Source of the DNA: RGDT01 sp964630925
Lineage (GTDB): Bacteria > Planctomycetota > Planctomycetia > Gemmatales > Gemmataceae
Direction: 5' to 3'
DNA length: 64,000 bases
Assembly: GCA_964630925.1 (NCBI GenBank)
Contig: CAZVZK010000007.1
Span: forward strand, 1 to 64,000
The notes below the pieces were generated by a model, which searched no databases, had not been told where the DNA came from, and saw only the letters and a list, made by a program, of their open reading frames with translations. A program made the position numbers and the translations under genes. Positions 25,176 through 32,163 of the stretch are shown piece by piece; the first letter of the stretch is position 1, and the number at the start of each line of letters is the position of its first letter.

Positions 25176-26081
25176 TCACTTGGCCGCCTTGCCGCCGTTC
25201 TGGTCCTTCTCCATGATGCGCTGGAGGGCGTCGGTCGTCGCCCGGCCGCTGGCGCTCTCCAGCGCCTTCGCCGAGATCTCCTTCACGTCGCGCTGCGCCT
25301 GCTCCAGGCTGCCCTTGAGGTCGTCCACCTGCCCCTGCAGCTTCGCGATCGTCTGCTGCATCGCCGCCGACTGCATGTCGGCCAGGCGCTTCTCCGTCTC
25401 GGCGTCCTTCGCCGACAGCGTCATCTTCGTCTCGTACTCGCGCTTCACCGAGTTGGTGGCGATGGCGACCTCCTGGTTGACCGCCTTGCGGACCATCTCC
25501 GCGTAGCCCTCCTTGAACGCCTTCAGCTCGGCCAACTCGGCCTCGCGCTTCTTCAGCTCGCCCTCGCGCTCGGCCCACTGCCTGGCGAGCTGCTCCTGGG
25601 TGTCCTTGTTGGCCTTCTCCTGCTGCTCCATCTTCAGGCGGAAGGCGTCCTCCTGCTTGCGGTGCTCCATCATCTGCCTGTAGTCGTACTCGTCCTGCTC
25701 GCGCTTGCGGGCCTTGTTGCGCTCGGACTGCTCCTCCGCGAAGTCGCGCCTCTTGGCGGCCTGCTCCTCGTCCCAGCCCTTGCGGGTGGCCACGATCTGC
25801 GCCTCCAGCTCGTCCTGCGTCGTCGCCTTCACCTCGATCTCGTGGAGCGACTTCAGCTCGTCCTTCTTCAGCCCGATCGCCTCCTCCAGCGTCTGCAGCT
25901 CCTGCAGACGCTCCATGACGCGGCCCGAGAGGTCGGCCAGCACCTTCTGGACCTCGACCTGCGTCTCGGTGATGCTGCGGCTGACGGAGTCGAAGTTCAG
26001 CCCCTTGACCGACATCAGCACCTCGTCCTGCTGGATCGACGCCGCACGCCGGTTCTTCGCGCCCTGCACCTTCGCCGCCAT
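25176..26081 (-). CDS. Coiled-coil protein of unknown function
   Basis: A 301-residue soluble protein almost entirely predicted as coiled coil from about residue 30 to 280. It is rich in Glu, Lys, Gln and Ala with heptad spacing (MEHRKQEDAFRLKMEQQEKA). No signal or membrane segment is present. The N-terminus is MAAKVQGAKNRRAAS. It could be a cytoskeletal or scaffolding element. It is transcribed away from the DUF1508-like gene and converges with the NHL lipoprotein gene. No functional family is recognised. Confidence 0.78.
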   Translation of the reverse strand: MAAKVQGAKNRRAASIQQDEVLMSVKGLNFDSVSRSITETQVEVQKVLADLSGRVMERLQELQTLEEAIGLKKDELKSLHEIEVKATTQDELEAQIVATRKGWDEEQAAKRRDFAEEQSERNKARKREQDEYDYRQMMEHRKQEDAFRLKMEQQEKANKDTQEQLARQWAEREGELKKREAELAELKAFKEGYAEMVRKAVNQEVAIATNSVKREYETKMTLSAKDAETEKRLADMQSAAMQQTIAKLQGQVDDLKGSLEQAQRDVKEISAKALESASGRATTDALQRIMEKDQNGGKAAK

Positions 26082-26286
26082 GTGTCACTCTCCGCCGGGG
26101 GTTTCTGGCCGCCGCACGTCGGGGGCCTCTGTTTCGTGCGGGGAATGTACCACACCTGGACACGCATTCAAGCGCGGTAGGGGCGGGAAGTTGGGGCACG
26201 CCCGGAGATCCCGCACAGCTTGCCGTGGAAGTCGAGCCGGCAGGCGGGGAGGCTCTTCTTTTTGAGGCCGGGCTCCCTAGAACCAC

Positions 26287-26311
26287 ATCGCCCGGCGGAA
26301 CGCCGGGCGAT
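26287..26311 (+). other. Perfect 11-bp hairpin in the leader of the DUF1508-like gene
   Basis: ATCGCCCGGCG, loop GAA, then the exact complement. It lies 25 bases before the ATG at 26337. It may affect mRNA stability or translation; no known RNA family is recognised. Confidence 0.5.
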
Positions 26312-26336
26312 CATCCACCCGCGAGGTCCGCTTCCC

Positions 26337-26660
26337 ATGCGTCAGGTCATCGTCTGCGTCGCCCTGTCCGCCGTCGTCGCCGTCTTCGCCGCCGTCCCCA
26401 CGTCCGCCTTCGCGCAGAAGGAGAAGGAGAAGGCCAAGGACAAGGGCAAGGCCGCCGGCCCCGTCATCGAGATCAACGAGAGCGACAAGGACGGCAAGTT
26501 CCGCTTCGTCATCCGCAACGCCGAGGGCAAGGCCGTCGCCCTGTCGCCTGTGTCCGGGTTCGCCACCGAGAAGGATGCCGAGAAGGCCATCAGCGACCTC
26601 AAGGCGATCCTCGCCGGCAGCTACAAGACCGTCAAGAACCTCAAGAAGGACAAGAAGTGA
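26337..26660 (+). CDS. Exported DUF1508 (YegP-like) domain protein
   Basis: A 107-residue protein with a signal peptide (VIVCVALSAVVAVFAAVPTSAFA), a lysine-rich linker and one DUF1508 domain (KFRFVIRNAEGKAVALSPVSGF then EKDAEKAISDLK). DUF1508 is a small beta-alpha domain of unknown function, usually cytoplasmic; here it is exported. The start was chosen at the signal peptide, ignoring an upstream open frame. A strong hairpin terminator follows 15 bases after the stop. Confidence 0.84.
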   Translation: MRQVIVCVALSAVVAVFAAVPTSAFAQKEKEKAKDKGKAAGPVIEINESDKDGKFRFVIRNAEGKAVALSPVSGFATEKDAEKAISDLKAILAGSYKTVKNLKKDKK

Positions 26661-26675
26661 TCGGCTGAATGCGGG

Positions 26676-26710
26676 GCGGGCCGCCGGGGATCACCCCGGC
26701 GGCCCGCTTT
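26676..26710 (+). terminator. Intrinsic terminator after the DUF1508-like gene
   Basis: A perfect 14-bp GC stem (26676-26689 with 26694-26707) and a 4-nt ATCA loop, followed by TTT. It lies between two convergent genes. The same GCGGGCCGCCGG half-stem is used after csbD at 2440. Confidence 0.72.
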
Positions 26711-26736
26711 CGTTGGGTTGGACCCCGATCCGGTCA

Positions 26737-29223
26737 TCAATGCCGGAACAGGAACTCCTTGCTGTTGATCAGCGCCCAGTGCACGTCCTCCCACGCCTTG
26801 CGTGGCTCCTTGCTCTTGGCGACGTACTCCAGCGCGATCTGGCTGTCCTCCTTCGTCGGCAGGCGCGACAGCGTCGAGAGGTAGATCTCCTCCAACATCG
26901 CCTGGGGCGTCAGCTTCTTCGCCATCAGCTTGCCGACGCGGTTCGTCGCGAAGCGGAGCTTGTCGTTGACCGTCGGGCCGTTGATGAGCTGCAGCGCCTG
27001 GGCGAGGTTGCTGTCGCTCTCGCGCTCGCACTCGCAGGCCAGCTCGCGGGCCGGCTGGCCGAACGTCTTCAGGAACGGGTGGTTGGAGTCGCCGTCCGGC
27101 AGCTGCACCGCCCGCGTCCCCGCCGGCATCCCGGCGAACTTCTCCGGCACCTCCGTCGCCTGGCAGATGGCGTCGAGCAGCGCCTCGGCGGGCAGCAGCT
27201 TCGTCACCGCGTGCGAGAAGTACTTGGTGTCGTCCTTGTTCAGGTCGTTGGCCTCGGCGCTCAGCTGGTAGGTGCGCGACACCATGATCGTCCGCACCAG
27301 CTTCTTGATGCTGAACTTGTTGGCGGCCAGGTCCTTGCCGAGGGCGTCGAGCAGCTCGTCGTTGGCCGATGGGTTGGAGTCGCGGAAGTCGTCCACCGGA
27401 TCGACGATGCCCTTGCCCATCAGGTGGTACCAGACGCGGTTGGCGATGTTCTTGGCGAAGAACGGGTTGCCCGCGTCGGTCATCCAGTTGGCCAGCACCT
27501 CGCGGCGGTCGGTGCGGCCCTTGATCTCCGGCACCAGCCCGCCGAGGAACTTGGGAGGCATCACCTTGCCCGTGCGCGGCTGGGTGACCTCGCCGGCGCG
27601 GTCGCTGAAGACCACCTCGGCGTTGACGGCCGTCGGGACGGCGCCGGGGTCACGCCCGTCCTTCTTCTGCTTCACCCGCGCGAACCACGCCGCCATGCTG
27701 TAGTAGTCATCCTGCGTCCAGCGCTCGAAGGGGTGGTTGTGGCACTTGGCGCACTGCATGCGGATGCCGAAGAAGAGCTGCGCCGTGGTCTCCGCCAGGT
27801 TCTGGGCGTCGCGGGCGATGCGGTAGTAGTTGGCCGCCGGGTTCTCGGAGGAGGAGCCGGAGGCGGTGATCAGCTCGCGGACGACTGAATCGAAGCCGAC
27901 GTCGGCGGCGATCCTCTTGCGGAGCCACGACTGGAAGACGTGGGTGCCCTTGATCTGGATGGTCTTGCGCGAGGAGCGCAGCACGTCGGACCACTTCATG
28001 GTCCAGTAGTCGGCGAACTCCGGGCGCTCCAGCAGCCTGTCGATGAGCTTGGTGCGCTTCTGGCTGTCCTTGTCAGCGAGGAAGGCCCGGACCTCGTCGG
28101 CTGTGGGCATGACGCCGATGGCGTCGAGGTAGGCGCGGCGGACGAACTCGTCGTCCTCGCACAGGCCCGACGGCGGGATCGACATCAGCTTGAGCTTGGC
28201 GAAGGTGTGCTTATCGACGTAGTTCACCTCGGGCGGGGCCTTCCACTCGAAGCCCTTGCGCGGCTCGAGGTACGTCAGACGGATGGTGTTCAGCTCCATC
28301 AGGTAGCGGCTGAGGATGGCCACCTCGCCGGGGCCCTTGAACTCGACCAGGCCGTTGGGCGTCACGTCGGCGACCGAGGTGTCGCTGGAGGAGAAGACGG
28401 TCAGGCGGGTCACATCGCGGACGGAGCCGTCGGTGAAGGTGGCGTTGACGGCGAGCTGCTGGAAGCGGGCCGGGGCCATCTGGACGCGGCTGCCGGGCAG
28501 CACCTCGATCTTCTTGACCTCGGCGAGCTTGGGCTGGTCGTCGGCCATGCCCTCCGCGAGCCAGGACTTGATCATCTTCGCCGGCACGCTGCTCGGGGAG
28601 AAGCGGGAGCCGCCCTCGTGGGGGACGCGCCCCAGCGACTTGAGCATCACCAGGCTGGCGTCGGGCGTCTGGCGGTCGCCACGGCGGCCCAGCACGTCGC
28701 GCGTGAGCTGCTGGAAGTCGGCATCAGGGTCGAAGCCACGGAGGGACAGTTTGAAGCCGCCCTTGCCGGAGGGGGTGCCGTGGCAGGCGCCGGCGTTGCA
28801 GCCACCCACGTTGAGGGAGGCGATGACCTCGTGGCGGAAGCTGACGGGGCTGGCCTTGTCCATGTCCTTGACGGAGACGGGCACCTGAACGGTGCGAGCC
28901 CCGGCCTTGATGGTCAGGGTGGTGGCCCCGTTCTTGAGCGGGATGATGTAGCCGCCCTCGACGGAGACGACGCCGGCGTCCTTGACCCCGATGTCGCACA
29001 GCGCGGTGAGGTCACGCGGGGAGCCGGCGGCGTAGGTGCCGGTGATGACGAGCTGCTGCCGGGCCTTGGGGCCGGCGAGGGCGACGTTGCCGGGGAGGAT
29101 TTGCAAGGTGGCCGGCTCGCCGATGGCGGCGGCGCGGTCCTTGGGGTCGGTGGGGACGGCGGCGAATGCCGGGGCGGCGCTCAACGCCAGGGCGGCGAGG
29201 AGGAGGTGGGTCCGAGCGTGCAT
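26737..29223 (-). CDS. Exported Ig-like/PSCyt-type DUF1549-DUF1553 protein
   Basis: An 828-residue planctomycete protein with a signal peptide (THLLLAALALSAAPAFA). Ig-like (BIG2-type) segments lie at about 40-140 and 230-310. A Cys motif GGCNAGACHG lies near 160. A DUF1549 region (RRAYLDAIGVMPTADEVRAF) near 390 is followed by DUF1553 (RREVLANWMTDAGNPFFAKN) in the last third. MQCAKCHNHPFERW in the middle is a CxxCH haem-type motif. Such proteins are paired with DUF1501 elsewhere, but here the gene stands alone. Function is unknown; an envelope redox or polysaccharide role is often suggested. The open frame upstream (to 29355) lacks a signal peptide. Confidence 0.9.
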   Translation of the reverse strand: MHARTHLLLAALALSAAPAFAAVPTDPKDRAAAIGEPATLQILPGNVALAGPKARQQLVITGTYAAGSPRDLTALCDIGVKDAGVVSVEGGYIIPLKNGATTLTIKAGARTVQVPVSVKDMDKASPVSFRHEVIASLNVGGCNAGACHGTPSGKGGFKLSLRGFDPDADFQQLTRDVLGRRGDRQTPDASLVMLKSLGRVPHEGGSRFSPSSVPAKMIKSWLAEGMADDQPKLAEVKKIEVLPGSRVQMAPARFQQLAVNATFTDGSVRDVTRLTVFSSSDTSVADVTPNGLVEFKGPGEVAILSRYLMELNTIRLTYLEPRKGFEWKAPPEVNYVDKHTFAKLKLMSIPPSGLCEDDEFVRRAYLDAIGVMPTADEVRAFLADKDSQKRTKLIDRLLERPEFADYWTMKWSDVLRSSRKTIQIKGTHVFQSWLRKRIAADVGFDSVVRELITASGSSSENPAANYYRIARDAQNLAETTAQLFFGIRMQCAKCHNHPFERWTQDDYYSMAAWFARVKQKKDGRDPGAVPTAVNAEVVFSDRAGEVTQPRTGKVMPPKFLGGLVPEIKGRTDRREVLANWMTDAGNPFFAKNIANRVWYHLMGKGIVDPVDDFRDSNPSANDELLDALGKDLAANKFSIKKLVRTIMVSRTYQLSAEANDLNKDDTKYFSHAVTKLLPAEALLDAICQATEVPEKFAGMPAGTRAVQLPDGDSNHPFLKTFGQPARELACECERESDSNLAQALQLINGPTVNDKLRFATNRVGKLMAKKLTPQAMLEEIYLSTLSRLPTKEDSQIALEYVAKSKEPRKAWEDVHWALINSKEFLFRH

Positions 29224-29625
29224 GTGTGCCCTCAATGCGCAGCAGGAGAGAAACCAGCAGGTGGGACGGGCGGGAGGCCCGCGAGGGTGAATAGGATCAG
29301 TGTACAGGAGGCCGACTCGGAATGCGACTGTTTTTCGTGCCCGACACCCGGCCACCGCCGCCGAGTCACATGCTCAACGGGGTGAGCATGTGACTCGGCG
29401 GCGAGTGACGCTTGATGTCACCGACCGGCGCCGAGTGCGCCAGTCACCTGCTCACCGGCTCACCTTACACACGCCCCGGCCGGCGGGCGGCCTTTGACCC
29501 CCATTGGCCGCGCACCGCCTGCCCCACCACGACACCGATTCGCCCCCCACACTTCGTGGCGGTCTGTGTTATCCTTGTCACCGCGGGAGTGTACACTGAC
29601 CCCGTCCCTTCCACGGAGGCGTCCC
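29224..29625. other. 402-base intergenic region between divergent genes
   Basis: It separates the DUF1549/DUF1553 gene (left) from a small exported protein (right). The clearest feature is the perfect palindrome at 29357-29402 with a degenerate, partial copy of the same words just after it (to ~29465). No convincing -35/-10 pair, tRNA or other RNA is seen. Confidence 0.55.
29357..29402. repeat. Perfect 20-bp-arm palindrome (GCCGCCGAGTCACATGCTCA)
   Basis: The left arm 29357-29376 pairs exactly with 29383-29402 across a six-base loop. No T-run follows. It could be a transcription terminator, a protein-binding dyad or another dispersed palindrome. Related words (GCCGAGTGCGCCAGTCACC) occur within the next 60 bases. 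Confidence 0.72.
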
Positions 29626-29904
29626 ATGCGCCGCGTGTGCGTGCTTGCCGTCCTGCTCCTGGCCGCCGCGACGCGGGCCGACCCGCTCGAGGACGTCCGC
29701 CTGCGCCGGGCCGTCGCCGAGCAGTCGGCGACGCTGGACGCCTACTCGACGTTCGCCCGCTCCTGGGCGCTGCGGCTTTGGTCCCCGATGCAGGCGGACC
29801 GGCTTCTCGACGCGGCGCGCGAGCGGGTCGAGGAGGACACCCACCTCGGCGCGGAGACGGCGCGCCGGCTGGCCGACCTGCTCCGCCGGCCGTTCGGCGA
29901 TTGA
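29626..29904 (+). CDS. Small exported helical protein of unknown function
   Basis: A 92-residue protein with a signal peptide (VCVLAVLLLAAATRA). The mature part is arginine- and glutamate-rich helix (RERVEEDTHLGAETARRLAD). ACGGAGG lies 7 bases before the ATG. No family is recognised. The gene is short but has a credible start site, signal and codon use. Confidence 0.55.
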   Translation: MRRVCVLAVLLLAAATRADPLEDVRLRRAVAEQSATLDAYSTFARSWALRLWSPMQADRLLDAARERVEEDTHLGAETARRLADLLRRPFGD

Positions 29905-29978
29905 GCGCCCTCGCGGGCGAAATGTCGCCGCGTGGCTGTCGTATCCTTCACGAGATCACCTGAAGAGAGGAGGGCTCG

Positions 29979-30590
29979 ATGAAGGAGGAAGGGTTCCTGC
30001 GCGCGCTCCGCGACGACCTGGCCGGCGACACGACCTTGCTCGTCTACGCCGACTGGCTGGAGGATCAGGGCGACACCGTGTCTGCCTCGAAGGCGGAGTT
30101 TCTGCGGTTGACCGTGGAACAGACGAGGCCGGCGCGTCCGAAGAAGGGGCGGAAGGCCATCGAACAACGCCTCCAGCAGCTCGCCGCCACGCTCGACACG
30201 GGGTGGCTGGCGGTGGTCAGCCGGCTGAAGATCGAGAGCTGCCAGGGGAAGAAGGCCGACGACGAGTACAGCCGTGTGGGCTTCGACTACATCTGTGACC
30301 GCCGGTGGGAGGGGCTGCGGCCGACCGAGGACAACGCCGTGCGGTTCTGCGAGGGGTGTTCGCAGAACGTCCACTACTGCGACACGATCATGCAGGCCCG
30401 CGAACACGCCCAATCCGGGCACTGCATCGCGGTGGACATCGGCGTCATCAGGCGGGAGCGTGATCTGGAGCCGGAGATGCACGTCCTCGGGATGCCGGGG
30501 CCGGACTTCTACGAGGCAGAGCGCAAACGCCTCCAGCCCGACGCCGTCTCCGCCGAGCGCGAGCGCAGGCGGCGCGAGGCCGGCGGTTGA
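29979..30590 (+). CDS. TIGR02996 domain protein with Cys/His cluster (copy 1)
   Basis: A 203-residue protein. The first ~40 residues (LRALRDDLAGDTTLLVYADW) are the TIGR02996 'repeat-companion' domain characteristic of Gemmata relatives. The C-terminal half has a conserved metal-site-like pattern: CDRRWEGL, then FCEGCSQNVHYCD, then HAQSGHC. No signal peptide is present. The paralogue at 30744 keeps every Cys and His of the cluster, arguing for function. GAGAGGAGGGC precedes the start. A role as an accessory to leucine-rich-repeat or other repeat proteins is suggested by the domain name, but no such partner is next to it. Confidence 0.8.
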   Translation: MKEEGFLRALRDDLAGDTTLLVYADWLEDQGDTVSASKAEFLRLTVEQTRPARPKKGRKAIEQRLQQLAATLDTGWLAVVSRLKIESCQGKKADDEYSRVGFDYICDRRWEGLRPTEDNAVRFCEGCSQNVHYCDTIMQAREHAQSGHCIAVDIGVIRRERDLEPEMHVLGMPGPDFYEAERKRLQPDAVSAERERRRREAGG

Positions 30591-30669
30591 TGCGCCCGCC
30601 GTCCTGGCGTATGCTCAAGGGCGGAACAGGCTGAGGCGGCAAAGGCGATTCGTCCACGGCTGTTGTCGT

Positions 30670-30720
30670 AGAGTACGCTTCCAGCGTGCTCATGGCAGGA
30701 GCACGCTGGAAGCGTACTCT
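30670..30720. repeat. Perfect 21-bp-arm palindrome between the TIGR02996 twins
   Basis: AGAGTACGCTTCCAGCGTGC(T) pairs exactly with 30700-30720 across the nine-base loop CATGGCAGG. It ends 23 bases before the start of the second TIGR02996 gene. It resembles a dispersed palindromic repeat or a hairpin terminator for the first gene; there is no T-tract. Confidence 0.75.
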
Positions 30721-30743
30721 GCGCGAATCTCAAGGAGCCGGCC

Positions 30744-31271
30744 ATGAAGGAAGACGGGTTCCTCCGCGCCATCCGCGATGACCTCGCCGACGACACGACG
30801 GCCCTCGTCTACGCCGACTGGCTCGACGAGCAGGGCGACGCCGTGTCGTCGGCCAAGGCCCAATTCCTGCGCTTCACGCTGGAGCTGGAGGGGCCGCCGA
30901 CGGCGGACCTGGGTTGGGGCATCAGGCGACGGCTCCAGGCGCTGGCCGCCACGCTCGATCAGGGCTGGCTCGCCGTGGTGAGCCGCCTCAAGATCGAGAG
31001 CTGCCAGGGCAAGGCGAAGGCCGCCGGCGCGGCCCGGTTGATGGCGTACCAGTACGTGTGTGACCGCAGGTGGGAGGATCTGACGCCCACGGACGCGCCG
31101 ACGGTGCGCCACTGCGAGGAATGCTCGCAGAGCGTCTACTACTGCGACGACATCCGCGCCGCCCGCGACCACGCGATGGCCGGGCACTGCGTCGCCGTCG
31201 CGTTGAACGTCATCCGTCGCGACGACGACCTGACGAAGGCGATCACCCTCGGCAAGGCGGGGATCCTCTGA
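30744..31271 (+). CDS. TIGR02996 domain protein with Cys/His cluster (copy 2)
   Basis: A 175-residue tandem paralogue of the 29979 gene. TIGR02996 occupies the N-terminus (LRAIRDDLADDTTALVYADW), and the segment WLAVVSRLKIESCQGK is identical. The C-terminal cluster (HCEECSQSVYYCDDI, then HAMAGHC) keeps the Cys/His pattern. The linker between the domains and the C-terminal tail differ, so the copies have diverged. CAAGGAGCC precedes the ATG. Its stop lies 1 base from the M28 peptidase start. Confidence 0.8.
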   Translation: MKEDGFLRAIRDDLADDTTALVYADWLDEQGDAVSSAKAQFLRFTLELEGPPTADLGWGIRRRLQALAATLDQGWLAVVSRLKIESCQGKAKAAGAARLMAYQYVCDRRWEDLTPTDAPTVRHCEECSQSVYYCDDIRAARDHAMAGHCVAVALNVIRRDDDLTKAITLGKAGIL

Positions 31272-31272
31272 A

Positions 31273-32160
31273 ATGCTCGTCCGGCACTCAACGGGCCGCC
31301 GGCCCGGCCGCATCGACCCCCGCGTCGCCGAGGCGCTCGCCGGCGTCTCGCAGGAGAGCCTGCGTGCGACCGTCGAGATGCTCGCCTTCCCTCGCCACTA
31401 CGTCGCCGAGCGCGCGGCCAACGTCCGCGCCAGGGATCTGCTGGTCGAGCGGCTGCGGTCGTTCGGCTACGCGCCCACGCTCCAGGGCGAGTACGACAAC
31501 ATCGTCGCGTCCACGGGCGACGGGCCGGCGCCGCTCCTCGGGGCGCACTACGACTCGGTGCCCGGCACGCAGGGCGCGGACGACAACGGCAGCGCCGTCG
31601 CCGTCTGCCTCGAATGCGCCCGCCTCCTCAAACAGCACGCTGGGAGGGCGTCCATCGTCTTCTTCAACCGCGAGGAGGACGGCCTCCTCGGCAGCACCGA
31701 ATTCGTCGCGGATCTCAGGAAGCGCCGGCAGGTGGTCACCGAGGCGCACGTCTTCGAGATGGTCGGGTATCGCTCCCGCGAGCCTGGCTCGCAGCGGACG
31801 CCGGGCGGCCTGCCGGGCTTCCTGGCGCCCTCCGTCGGCGACTTCATCGGGCTGTTGTCCAACGGCGGCTCCAACGCCATCGCCGAGGCGCTGCTCACGC
31901 TGGCGGCGACGCACGCGCCGGCCACGCCGGCGGTGGCACTGGAGATGTACCTGGGCGTCGAGGCGTTCTTCGGCGACCTGGCCCGCAGCGACCACGTCCC
32001 GTTCTGGAAGGCCGGCATCCCCGCCGTGATGTGGACCGACACCGCCGACTTCCGCAACCCGCACTATCACCGGGCCAGCGACACGCCCGACACGCTCGAC
32101 TACGCCTTCATGGCCGACGTGGCGAAGGTGGCCCTGGCGCGGGCGCTGGCGCGGACATGA
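31273..32160 (+). CDS. M28 family zinc aminopeptidase-like protein
   Basis: A 295-residue metallopeptidase. Zinc ligands and catalytic residues fit M28: LLGAHYDSVPG (His 92), GADDNGSAV (Asp 103, bridging), FFNREEDGLLGS (general base Glu 134 with ligand Glu 135), and the C-terminal His in HYHRASDTPDTLD. No signal peptide is seen, unlike many M28 enzymes. It starts one base after the TIGR02996 gene and is probably co-transcribed with it. It converges with the frameshifted CHAT gene. Confidence 0.9.
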   Translation: MLVRHSTGRRPGRIDPRVAEALAGVSQESLRATVEMLAFPRHYVAERAANVRARDLLVERLRSFGYAPTLQGEYDNIVASTGDGPAPLLGAHYDSVPGTQGADDNGSAVAVCLECARLLKQHAGRASIVFFNREEDGLLGSTEFVADLRKRRQVVTEAHVFEMVGYRSREPGSQRTPGGLPGFLAPSVGDFIGLLSNGGSNAIAEALLTLAATHAPATPAVALEMYLGVEAFFGDLARSDHVPFWKAGIPAVMWTDTADFRNPHYHRASDTPDTLDYAFMADVAKVALARALART

Positions 32161-32163
32161 GGC

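Noticed and set aside
25035..26180. Plus-strand frame of leucine/arginine repeats opposite the coiled-coil gene
   Set aside because: The repetitive composition comes from reading the codons of the coiled coil (Glu, Lys, Gln) backwards.
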